64,000 nucleotides of DNA from Acinetobacter tibetensis (GTDB lineage Bacteria > Pseudomonadota > Gammaproteobacteria > Pseudomonadales > Moraxellaceae): assembly GCF_023824315.1 (NCBI RefSeq), contig NZ_CP098732.1, positions 1,116,001-1,180,000 of the forward strand, written 5' to 3'. Each line of letters opens with the position of its first letter. Within the stretch, counting starts at the first letter, position 1. The position numbers and the translations under genes are program-made. Positions 30,695-38,719 of the stretch are shown here, piece after piece. The notes below the pieces were generated by a model. The model saw only the letters and a list, made by a program, of their open reading frames with translations, did not search any database and was not told the DNA's origin.

Positions 30695-31624
30695 ATGTTA
30701 GATCAACTTCGAGCAATGGGAGTGTTTGCTTGTGTTGTGGAAAAATGTTCGTTTAGCGGAGCCGCACGAGAGTTAGGAATTACTACAAGTGCTGTAAGCC
30801 AACAGATTCGTTCTTTAGAACACGAGATGGAAGTGATCCTTCTACATCGTTCGACACGGAAATTGAGTTTGACTGAAGCTGGACAAGCTTTTTTTCATAG
30901 CTGCCAAGAGATGCTAGCTGCTGCAGAGCGTGGGAAGATTCGTATTAACGAATTACGCGATGACCTAGTTGGGGAGTTGCGTATTTCGACAACTCCAGAG
31001 TTAGGTGCAAATCACGTTATTCCTGCATTATCACATTGGATGTCGGCCCATCGAGGTTTAGCTGTTCATTTGGAAGCGGACAATCATTATATTGATTTGA
31101 TAGAAGGTCGAATTGATATTGCGTTACGCATGAGTCCGAAAATTGAAGATCAAAGTTTACATGCGGTTCCACTGGCCCGCGTTGAACAAGTGTTAGTTGC
31201 TTCACCAAGTTATTTAAATCAGACGGCACCAATTTCGCGGCCAGAAGATTTAAAGAATCATGATTTGATTCCTGTTAACTTAATGAAAAACTATGAAAGT
31301 TTTGCATTCCAACATGGTATTTCTGGTGAAACTGCGAGTATTGAAATGAAGTCGCGTTTAACCACCAATAATGTGTTGGTTGCCAAGTCTTTATGTTTGC
31401 AAGGACATGGAATTTCTCGAATTTTATATCTTGATGTTCAAAAAGATTTAGTCAATGGTACATTGGTAGAGGTATTACCAGAGTGGAAATTACCTAATTT
31501 TTACTTATATGCGATTACATCTAAACGTGAACAACAGCCGATGAAAATTCACCGTTGTTTAGATGCATTGAAACAATATTTTAGCCAGTTACCCGGTGGC
31601 AGAATTTATCAAGAAGCTTCATAA
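30695..31624 (+). CDS. LysR-family transcriptional regulator
   Basis: A 309-residue regulator. I take the ATG at 30695 (MLDQLRAMGVF) because AGAGGGA lies six bases upstream and the family begins there; the longer frame to 30641 lacks support. The winged helix (FSGAARELGITTSAVSQQIRSLE, about residues 18 to 40) is followed by a LysR substrate domain of the CrgA-like subgroup (WMSAHRGLAVHLEADNHYIDL, GRIDIALRMSP). The target is unknown; it is convergent with argD. Confidence 0.9.
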   Translation: MLDQLRAMGVFACVVEKCSFSGAARELGITTSAVSQQIRSLEHEMEVILLHRSTRKLSLTEAGQAFFHSCQEMLAAAERGKIRINELRDDLVGELRISTTPELGANHVIPALSHWMSAHRGLAVHLEADNHYIDLIEGRIDIALRMSPKIEDQSLHAVPLARVEQVLVASPSYLNQTAPISRPEDLKNHDLIPVNLMKNYESFAFQHGISGETASIEMKSRLTTNNVLVAKSLCLQGHGISRILYLDVQKDLVNGTLVEVLPEWKLPNFYLYAITSKREQQPMKIHRCLDALKQYFSQLPGGRIYQEAS

Positions 31625-31634
31625 AAAGCTGAAA

Positions 31635-31664
31635 TAAAAAAGCCGCTAAACGCGGCTTTTTTTG
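31635..31664. terminator. Bidirectional terminator, lysR / argD
   Basis: Stem AGCCGC / GCGGCT with a 5-base loop, an A run on the left and a T run on the right. Confidence 0.88.
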
Positions 31665-31699
31665 TTGTGCAATGTCTTATATTTTACCTTGCTTTATGA

Positions 31700-32911
31700 T
31701 TAAGCAAGGTAAGTTCGAATCATATTTACCAAACGTTGAATCAATTGATCGGCTTGTTCTTGCGTGATATTTAATGGTGGCAATAAACGTACCACTGAAC
31801 CCGCAGTTACATTAATAATCAGTTGATGTTGATCACGCGCAATATGAACCAATTCTGCACATGGTTTAGGTAATTCGATACCAATCATCAAACCAAAACC
31901 ACGTACTGCTACTTTTTGATCAGAAAGCTGTTGTGCTAACTGCTGAACAATATAGCGTCCCATATTTGCTGCATTTTCAAGTAAGTTTTCTTTCTCGATC
32001 ACATCGATAACAGTGTAAACCACACGTGAACCTAGAGCCGTACCGCTATACGTTGAACCATGGTTTCCAGCAGTGAGCACACCTACACCACGACCTTGGG
32101 TCATCACAGCACCAATCGGGAAGCCATTACCTAAACCTTTAGCTGTAGTAAGTACGTCTGGCACAATATTGGTGTGTTGATAAGCAAAATATTTACCTGT
32201 ACGACCATTACCTGTTTGAACTTCATCAAGCATCATTAACCAATTGTGTTGATTACAGATGCGACGAATATCTTCTAAATAACTAAAGCCTTGCGGTGCA
32301 GTATTTACACCACCTTCACCTTGAATAGGTTCAACCAAAATAGCCACAATATCAGGGTGTTGAATTGCAGCTTCTTCAATGGCCTCTACGTCACCAAAAG
32401 GTACGCGAATAAAACCTTCAACCAAAGGTCCAAAGCCCTCTTGGACTTTCTTATTTCCTGTCGCAGATAAAGTCGCTAAGGTGCGCCCATGAAATGAATG
32501 GTCTGCGACAATAATTTTAGGCGTTGCAATCCCTTGTAAGTGTCCGAATTTACGCGCAATCTTGATTGCACCTTCGTTCGATTCTGCACCACTGTTCGAG
32601 AAGAATACTTCTTCCATACCTGCAACTTGTGCAAGTTTTTGTGCAGCAGCAGTTTGCCAAGGGACTTCAAATAAATTGCTGGTATGAATAAGCGTAGCTG
32701 CTTGTTCTGCAATAGCTTGGGTCACTTCGGGATGCGAGTGTCCTAAACCACAAACTGCAATACCTGTTAAGGCATCTAAATACTCAGTTCCATCTGCGGT
32801 GTATAAATACGTTCCTCGACCTCGGACAAAGCTGATCGGTTGACGGCCAAACACTGGCATCAAATGAGATGGTTGATCAGTTTGTATAGGGGCTTGAGTA
32901 AAGGTATTCAT
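31700..32911 (-). CDS. argD: Acetylornithine aminotransferase
   Basis: A 403-residue class III PLP aminotransferase. It shows GIAVCGLGHSHPEV at the start, SNSGAESNEGAIKIAR, HSFHGRTLATLSATG, MLDEVQTGNGRTG and TAKGLGNGFPIGAV with the PLP lysine (about residue 252). It acts in arginine biosynthesis and probably also as succinyldiaminopimelate transaminase. Other ornithine or GABA transaminases share this plan, so substrate is by family resemblance. Confidence 0.88.
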   Translation of the reverse strand: MNTFTQAPIQTDQPSHLMPVFGRQPISFVRGRGTYLYTADGTEYLDALTGIAVCGLGHSHPEVTQAIAEQAATLIHTSNLFEVPWQTAAAQKLAQVAGMEEVFFSNSGAESNEGAIKIARKFGHLQGIATPKIIVADHSFHGRTLATLSATGNKKVQEGFGPLVEGFIRVPFGDVEAIEEAAIQHPDIVAILVEPIQGEGGVNTAPQGFSYLEDIRRICNQHNWLMMLDEVQTGNGRTGKYFAYQHTNIVPDVLTTAKGLGNGFPIGAVMTQGRGVGVLTAGNHGSTYSGTALGSRVVYTVIDVIEKENLLENAANMGRYIVQQLAQQLSDQKVAVRGFGLMIGIELPKPCAELVHIARDQHQLIINVTAGSVVRLLPPLNITQEQADQLIQRLVNMIRTYLA

Positions 32912-33149
32912 AACTAACTCGTATTTGATAAGAAATTAAAAGCTTCACTAGCATCGGCATATGGAAAGTATGAAAATGATAGTGGATTGATTTTTCAATT
33001 CGATGAGAATTGGAAAACAATGCCTATATAAGCAAAATCTCATCTAGAATTAAAGTCTGAATGCAAATAAAACTGGAAATATTGCTTTAAGCATACTGTT
33101 TTGTTGTGTTTTGGGTATAATGCAAGGCAGATTAGTTGAGGATTCATCA

Positions 33150-33491
33150 ATGACTGAACAAACACGCGATACAGAAGCGTTAATTCGTGACCAGATTGCT
33201 AAACACGCAGTTCTTCTTTACATGAAAGGCACTCCGCAATTTCCACAGTGTGGTTTTTCTGCACGTGCGGTAGAAGCTCTCAGTCAAATTGGTCGTCCGT
33301 TTGCTTACGTTAATATTCTAGAAAATCCAGATATTCGTGCAACATTACCGCGTATTGCGAACTGGCCAACATTCCCACAATTGTGGATTAACGGTGAGTT
33401 AATCGGTGGTAGCGATATCATGCTCGATATGTTCCAAAAAGGTGAATTGAAGCCTTTAGTTGAACAATACAGCCCTGCACCAGAAGCATAA
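33150..33491 (+). CDS. grxD: Monothiol glutaredoxin
   Basis: A 113-residue monothiol glutaredoxin. The start at 33150 (MTEQTRD) has TTGAGGA ahead of it; an upstream ATG at 33111 would add 13 poorly fitting residues. The CGFS active site is at residues 34 to 37, with the glutathione and [2Fe-2S] binding loop WPTFPQLWINGELIGGSDIM. It works in iron-sulfur cluster transfer in the cytoplasm, like E. coli Grx4. Confidence 0.95.
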   Translation: MTEQTRDTEALIRDQIAKHAVLLYMKGTPQFPQCGFSARAVEALSQIGRPFAYVNILENPDIRATLPRIANWPTFPQLWINGELIGGSDIMLDMFQKGELKPLVEQYSPAPEA

Positions 33492-33508
33492 GCAATTGCT
33501 GATGTAGT

Positions 33509-33536
33509 AAAAAGCCAACAGTTAGTTGGCTTTTTT
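33509..33536 (+). terminator. Terminator after grxD
   Basis: Stem AAAAAGCCAAC / GTTGGCTTTTT with loop AGTTA and T run. It may also serve the convergent HAD gene. Confidence 0.9.
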
Positions 33537-33565
33537 ATGCGTAGGAATATAGAAGTTGAGGGCTG

Positions 33566-34213
33566 TTACGCCATTTTTAAATGTGGTCGTAATGCGGGGA
33601 GGTCTTGGTCGTGTCCCACCATATAGGTATATTGTGCTAGGCTGAACATTTCCAAATCTTCTTCACTATTACCATAAGCATAAATGCTTGCATATTCAGT
33701 CACAGGATATTGCTGAGAAACACGGTTCTTCTTTTCAATTCGACTACAGTCGGCAGATTGATAATATCCTGTAAGTCGACCATCTCGAATTTCAGTTTCA
33801 GTACAAATGAGATCAATCGACAATAATTGGCATAATGGTTTCAAATATAAATCGACTGATGCCGAAACCAAAACCACATCATGTTCAAGTGCTTGATGTT
33901 GTCGCAATTGCTCAATAAATTTAGGCTCTAATTCGTGCATCAGTTGATGTGCATATTCTTCAGCAATTTGCTGAATTTCAGCATAATCTGTGTCTTTAAA
34001 CATGCCATAGAACAGTTTTGGTCGCATGGCGTGGGCAGGGTAGACATTTAAATAGTAGGCTTGAATCCATGGCAAGAGTTTCAAGCCTTGTTTAACAATA
34101 TGTCGTTTGGAGAGTGCAAAAAAAATAAAGCCAGTAAAGCTGTCTTTTTTGCACAAAGTGCCATCAAAATCGAATAATGCTAGATTTTTATGCGTTTCGC
34201 CCGTTGCATACAT
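33566..34213 (-). CDS. HAD-IB family phosphatase
   Basis: A 215-residue haloacid dehalogenase-type hydrolase of the SerB-like IB subfamily. Motif I is LFDFDGTL (about residues 13 to 20), motif II VLVSASVDLYL (about 115) and motif III YAYGNSEEDLEM (about 185 to 196). A helical cap lies between I and II. Substrate unknown; phosphatidylglycerophosphate- or phosphoserine-like phosphatases share this form. Its start overlaps the 3' end of the DUF1615 gene by 34 bases, so the two are co-transcribed. Confidence 0.82.
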   Translation of the reverse strand: MYATGETHKNLALFDFDGTLCKKDSFTGFIFFALSKRHIVKQGLKLLPWIQAYYLNVYPAHAMRPKLFYGMFKDTDYAEIQQIAEEYAHQLMHELEPKFIEQLRQHQALEHDVVLVSASVDLYLKPLCQLLSIDLICTETEIRDGRLTGYYQSADCSRIEKKNRVSQQYPVTEYASIYAYGNSEEDLEMFSLAQYTYMVGHDQDLPALRPHLKMA

Positions 34214-35394
34214 GTTTCATAACGTCCATTCACACGGCTGGCAAACCAGTTGGTATTATAATCACGGCTTAATTTGGGTCCAGAAATGACCACTTGAGGC
34301 ATCATGGCATAGAATGCCTTTTTACCTGTTTTTTCTTCATATAATTTAGTCACTGCGCGATAGGTCGCAGTTTCTTCAAAATCTTTCTCTTTTTCTTTTT
34401 TCAAATCACTGCGAATTTGCCGTGGTGTGACTAAAACGTTATTTTGAGCAAATACATTGATTAACTCACGTTCTGACTCGCTTTTTGCTGAACGTACAGA
34501 ACCATCTTTATTATAGAGTAATAGGTCGCCGTCAAGGCTGAGTTCGGCTTCAGTCAAGTCATTTAACATGCTTTGGAAAGCGGCATTGCGACTCGAATAC
34601 ATCCCTGAGTTGTAATCAGCGAAACGGTAAATCGCCTTGTCATAATCCGTTGGATACATCATTAAACGGTGAATGCCGTAATATAATCCGCCGTATTGGC
34701 TGTATAAATCGGTACGTAACTCAGCAATATTACCACCTTGACGCTTATGCGCCTTGGCATATCCAATATGGACTTGCATAGAACCCAATGTTGTAATTGG
34801 ATTCATTTTTTCACCGACATCTTGCCCAACCAGTTTGGCAGCGCCAGTAAGTGCACTAACATGATAATGCTGCGACATATAGTCGAAAATTTCACGGTAA
34901 AGTTCGTCTAATTGGCGCTCGGTTTGTACGCGGCGCATTTGACTTAAATAGTTATCTTCAGGGCTTGGTTGCGTTTTTAAGACTTCTTCAAAATAACCAG
35001 CAACGGTACCACCAATTTTTTCACCCAATTTATCGGTAAATTTTTCAGTGAGGCGGTCTTGCACTTCTTTAACTGCTTTTTCACCCAAACCTGGCACTTT
35101 AGGATCGGCAACAAAGTTAGACTCTTGATCGACTACGGCCACAATGCTGCAAATATTTTCTTTGGTTTGTGGAATACCCAACTGTTCGGTAATGTCGAAA
35201 ATATCTTTAGCCCAAGAACTACGGTCATTCGTACGTGATGGAATAAGACGCTTAATTTGATCACTGTTTAAAGTAGGCTCGTCATCTTTCCACCATGAGT
35301 GATCACCACAGGCAATAAGACTAAATGAGAGTGCTAATACACTTAATGGCTTTAGTGATTGAATTAGGGATACAGAAAAAGCAGTTTTTCTCAT
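34180..35394 (-). CDS. DUF1615 lipoprotein
   Basis: A 404-residue lipoprotein with lipobox LIAC (Cys about residue 29). The mature region matches the DUF1615 family: RLIPSRTNDRSSWAKDI, ICSIVAVVDQESNF (a lysozyme-like catalytic Glu environment), GSMQVHIGYAKAH and FADYNSGMYSSRNAAFQ. The Glu-containing helix and the later segments suggest a transglycosylase-like fold, which is an inference. It is co-transcribed with the HAD phosphatase downstream. Confidence 0.85.
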   Translation of the reverse strand: MRKTAFSVSLIQSLKPLSVLALSFSLIACGDHSWWKDDEPTLNSDQIKRLIPSRTNDRSSWAKDIFDITEQLGIPQTKENICSIVAVVDQESNFVADPKVPGLGEKAVKEVQDRLTEKFTDKLGEKIGGTVAGYFEEVLKTQPSPEDNYLSQMRRVQTERQLDELYREIFDYMSQHYHVSALTGAAKLVGQDVGEKMNPITTLGSMQVHIGYAKAHKRQGGNIAELRTDLYSQYGGLYYGIHRLMMYPTDYDKAIYRFADYNSGMYSSRNAAFQSMLNDLTEAELSLDGDLLLYNKDGSVRSAKSESERELINVFAQNNVLVTPRQIRSDLKKEKEKDFEETATYRAVTKLYEEKTGKKAFYAMMPQVVISGPKLSRDYNTNWFASRVNGRYETCMQRAKRIKI

Positions 35395-36161
35395 AGTCTC
35401 TGGGCAATAGGTAAGGGGTGAGCAAATAGAGCAGGTGCAGTATACTATGTTGCTGATTAAAAGTTATGAATATATGTATATTGGTCTCTATCAACTGTCA
35501 AATAATTTAATTGTTGCTCCTGCGACAGTGGGGGAGTAAGTCGGTTTAAGAGTTGATATATTAAAAATTTTTATAGTTTAGGTGCTGAAGGAGACGTAGA
35601 TTGATTTTCTCTAAAGAGGGCTTAATCGCATTACTTTGATGATATGGGTTGTTTGGGCTATATAAATAAAACAGTGAATGAATAGGCTTGGTCAAAATTT
35701 ATTATATGATGTGTGAAGACGTTAATGTTCAGAATTAATCATGCCAGATAGTCAAGATGACTGGAGTTTGATTAACATAAAATATGTGCTATTAAATTTT
35801 AAACAGCATTTTATCATGAACTGATTTTGTATTCTTTTGATGTTTTTCACTGAAATTTAAAAGACTTGCGACCTACTGCGATTGATATCATTTATATTTA
35901 TAATAAGTGTTTGGATTATATGAGTTTAGTAGGTATAAATAAAATTTAACTAATACGCAGCTATGGAAAACTATTCAATTTGAAAAGACTATTTGATAGA
36001 ATAATGCCGGCTGGTTTTTGTTAGTCGATTTATTTTAAAACTCTGTTGCTTTAACTTGCTTCAATTATTTAAGTTAACGCTTAAAGTTGTTGTTTTGTGT
36101 TATTTTTTTGTAAATGCTATAATTTGGCATTGATAATATTTCTTTCTTAATACTGCTAATT
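35395..36161. other. Long intergenic region upstream of the aryl polyene operon
   Basis: 766 very A+T-rich bases between divergent DUF1615 and the APE operon. Stop codons are dense in all frames and I see no gene remnant. The APE promoter at its right end is the only clear feature. Confidence 0.6.
36095..36123 (+). promoter_or_regulatory. Promoter of the aryl polyene operon
   Basis: A perfect -10 TATAAT (36118-36123) with the extended TGC before it, and a partial -35 TTGTGT (36095-36100) at 17-base spacing. It is 38 bases ahead of the first APE gene and is the only strong sigma-70-type element seen before the operon. Confidence 0.6.
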
Positions 36162-36782
36162 ATGATGCAACTCCACATATCCCGCTTGAATATGAGTTCG
36201 GTTGATCAAGAATTACCAGCTATAGAAAAAATTCCTGCGATGCAACGTCGACGCTTATCACATCTCGCAAAACTGGCGTTGAACAGTGCAATGCAGACTT
36301 TAGACACCTGCAATGTCGATTATATTGTTTGGGTGTCGCAATATGGCGATGAAGCAAAAACACTAAATATTTTAGAAGATGTGTTAAGCGAGCAAACCCC
36401 TTCACCGACTCAATTTTCAACGTCGGTACATAATGCAATTTCAGGCCTCTATTCTATTTTATGTCAGGATACGACACCTGCGACCAGTTTAGCGGGTTCG
36501 TGGAATGATGGGCTGATTGAAGCCTATGCGTGGTTAAAAACAATGCCCGAAGCCCGTCAAGTTTTACTGGTGTATTATGATGAAGCCTTGCCAGAAATGT
36601 ATATCGAGCATCAGCCATTTGCTGCTTTTGCGATGGCAGCGATGATTTCATTAGCGCCTGCCAATTTGATGTTGACGCCAAAGCATACGGATTCAACGCC
36701 AGCGTATCAGCAGGCTTTAGCATTTAATGCGTTTTGGGCTAATCCTGAGCAAACTGAATCTGAAGCGTGGACAAAATGCTGA
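36162..36782 (+). CDS. apeC: APE ketosynthase chain-length factor
   Basis: A 206-residue half-size ketosynthase-like protein. It carries only the N-terminal part of the fold (IPAMQRRRLSHLAKLALNSAM, TSVHNAISGLYSI) and has no active-site Cys-His-His set, which fits the chain-length factor that pairs with the APE ketosynthase (ApeC with ApeO in studied systems). It opens the operon. An ATG at 36165 is equally possible. The assignment rests on family pattern and position. Confidence 0.82.
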   Translation: MMQLHISRLNMSSVDQELPAIEKIPAMQRRRLSHLAKLALNSAMQTLDTCNVDYIVWVSQYGDEAKTLNILEDVLSEQTPSPTQFSTSVHNAISGLYSILCQDTTPATSLAGSWNDGLIEAYAWLKTMPEARQVLLVYYDEALPEMYIEHQPFAAFAMAAMISLAPANLMLTPKHTDSTPAYQQALAFNAFWANPEQTESEAWTKC

Positions 36783-37588
36783 AATTAAATCGAATCAAGC
36801 AAAAAGCCAACTATGCATGGCGGGTTGGGGCGACAGGGTTTAGTTTTGCCAGCTTTGGCTTAGGTGGCGTGGCGATTGGTGGTTTGATTGCACCCCTGGT
36901 CAAGCTGAGTTCAGCAGACCTTGAGCTTCGAAAGCAGCGTACTCAAAAAGTGATTAAGCACAGTTTTAAAGGTTTCACCGAAATGATGGTGAAACTGGGC
37001 ATTATGACCTATACGGTTGAAGGCTTAGATAAACTACAGCACAGCCAGCAGGAGTTGGTCATTGCTAATCATCCGACACTGATTGACGTGGTGGTTTTAA
37101 TTGGTTTAATGGAACAAGCAAACTGTGTGGTCAAGCAGGCGCTGTGGTCAAATCCATTTACCAAAGGCCCTGTACAAAGCGCAGGCTATATTTTAAATGC
37201 AGGTTCTGAACAATTTATTCAGGACTGTGTACACAAATTACAGCAGGATCATGCGGCGTCCTTGTTGATCTTCCCTGAAGGGACGCGGACGGCAAAAGGT
37301 GAGCATCTAAATGACTTTCAGCGTGGTGCGGCCAATATTGCTCTGCGTGCAGGTGTGCCGATTCGCCCTGTGCTGATTACCTGCACGCCATCGACCCTGA
37401 CCAAAAATGAAAAATGGTATCACATTCCAGAACAGCCTTTTCATATCCATGTGAAAGTGTTGGATGCGATCCGAGTGGAAGACGTATTGGATGATGTAAC
37501 GGTCAATCCCAAAAATGTGCGTCAATTAAATCAACAATTACAGTGGTTTTTTAACCAAGAGTTATCCGTAAATGAGCAATCTTGCTGA
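36776..37588 (+). CDS. APE cluster lysophospholipid-type acyltransferase
   Basis: A 270-residue acyltransferase of the PlsC family. The HX4D motif is in NHPTLIDVVV (about residue 97) and the PEGTR motif at about 170; a hydrophobic segment near residues 18 to 45 anchors it. I take the ATG at 36776, which overlaps the apeC stop; a GTG three codons earlier also exists. In APE loci this enzyme is thought to attach or remodel the lipid-linked polyene. Confidence 0.88.
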   Translation: MLKLNRIKQKANYAWRVGATGFSFASFGLGGVAIGGLIAPLVKLSSADLELRKQRTQKVIKHSFKGFTEMMVKLGIMTYTVEGLDKLQHSQQELVIANHPTLIDVVVLIGLMEQANCVVKQALWSNPFTKGPVQSAGYILNAGSEQFIQDCVHKLQQDHAASLLIFPEGTRTAKGEHLNDFQRGAANIALRAGVPIRPVLITCTPSTLTKNEKWYHIPEQPFHIHVKVLDAIRVEDVLDDVTVNPKNVRQLNQQLQWFFNQELSVNEQSC

Positions 37589-37832
37589 CGAATTAAAGCA
37601 AATGATTATTGATGTCCTCGCCCTTGAAGACATCCGTATTGAAGACATTGATACAGATGCGCCTTTGTTTGGTGATGGTCTGGGTTTGGACTCGATTGAT
37701 GCTTTAGAACTGGGTTTGGCATTGAAAAAGCGTTATGGCATTCATCTGAATGCAGAGTCAGCAGATACCAAAGAACATTTTAAATCAATTCAAAGTTTAG
37801 TGGCTTTGGTTGAAGCACAGAAAACAGCATAA
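37572..37832 (+). CDS. apeE: APE acyl carrier protein 1
   Basis: An 86-residue acyl carrier protein. The phosphopantetheine serine lies in GLDSIDALEL (about residue 41). Acidic helices flank it. It overlaps the acyltransferase gene by 17 bases. Aryl polyene loci carry two carrier proteins that hold the starter and the growing chain. Which of apeE or apeF it equals is assumed from gene order. Confidence 0.92.
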   Translation: MSNLADELKQMIIDVLALEDIRIEDIDTDAPLFGDGLGLDSIDALELGLALKKRYGIHLNAESADTKEHFKSIQSLVALVEAQKTA

Positions 37833-37841
37833 GAGGTTGCT

Positions 37842-38090
37842 ATGCTTGCTCAAGAAACCGTGTTAGAAAAATTACGTGAATGGATGGAAGATTTGTTTGA
37901 AATTGCGCCTGAAGAGGTGCAGTTAGAATCAAACTTGGCTTCAGACCTTGATGTCGACAGTATTGATGCCATTGATTTAGTTGTGAAAATTAAAGAACTA
38001 ACAGGTAAACAAGTCAATCCTGAAGACTTTAAGAATGTGCGTACCGTGCAAGATGTAGTGGTCGTGATTCAGAATATGTCTGCTGCATGA
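37842..38090 (+). CDS. apeF: APE acyl carrier protein 2
   Basis: An 82-residue acyl carrier protein with the modified serine in DVDSIDAIDLV (about residue 38). It starts nine bases after the first carrier protein, with AAGAGG before it, and overlaps the next gene by four bases (ATGA). The different loop sequence (DVDSI against GLDSI) fits distinct partners for the two carriers. Confidence 0.92.
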   Translation: MLAQETVLEKLREWMEDLFEIAPEEVQLESNLASDLDVDSIDAIDLVVKIKELTGKQVNPEDFKNVRTVQDVVVVIQNMSAA

Positions 38091-38641
38091 ACAATATTTT
38101 AAAAGGGATAGCAGGGGTCGGATTGATTCTCTATCCTTTTTTTGTGGCTTATGCTTTAGCGCATGGACAGTATGTCTGGGTCAGTGCGGTATTGATTGCA
38201 CTAGGCGTCCTGCGCTTATTGAGTAAGGGTAATGCCTTGCTGTGGCCATTAACGGGTTTTGCCATTTTATGTGGTGGACTGAGTTTGATTTTAAAAGATC
38301 ATGCGTGGCTTAAGCTTTATCCAGTCTTTATGAGTCTCGGAGCGCTGTTTATTTTTGCCAGTACCTTGATTCGACCGCCTTCAATGATTGAACGTTTTGC
38401 ACGTTTGGCAGAGCCTAATTTGCCCGAAGAAGGGGTAGAATGGACCCGTCAAGTGACCAAAGTTTGGTGTGGATTTTTCTGCATCAATGCGGTCATTGCC
38501 TTGATCACCGTTTTTTTCGCACCAATGAAGATTTGGGTGCTGTATAACGGCTTGATCTCTTATGTCTTGATGGGTGGACTGTTACTAGGTGAGTTTATCT
38601 TGCGTAAGCGTCAACAGCGACTGCATCAGGCACAGAAATAA
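38087..38641 (+). CDS. COG4648-type membrane protein of the APE cluster
   Basis: A 184-residue inner-membrane protein with about six hydrophobic helices and few charged loops. Small proteins of this type recur between the carrier proteins and the ligase in aryl polyene loci. Its role is unproven. It overlaps the second carrier protein gene by four bases and is followed by the only sizeable gap (78 bases) in this part of the operon. Confidence 0.75.
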   Translation: MNNILKGIAGVGLILYPFFVAYALAHGQYVWVSAVLIALGVLRLLSKGNALLWPLTGFAILCGGLSLILKDHAWLKLYPVFMSLGALFIFASTLIRPPSMIERFARLAEPNLPEEGVEWTRQVTKVWCGFFCINAVIALITVFFAPMKIWVLYNGLISYVLMGGLLLGEFILRKRQQRLHQAQK

Positions 38642-38719
38642 CAGCATTTCCGTTAGGGCAACTTAAACGGTGGCCTCGAACTATAGCGATTAGAAATACG
38701 GTTTTTAAAAACAAATTTT

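Noticed and set aside
35395..36161. Possible gene remnant in the region before the APE operon
   Set aside because: Stops are frequent in all frames and no stretch reads like protein.
37572..38090. Two carrier proteins as primary fatty acid ACPs
   Set aside because: They lie inside the APE operon, differ from AcpP in the DSL motif (DSI here) and have no fab genes next to them apart from APE-type ones.
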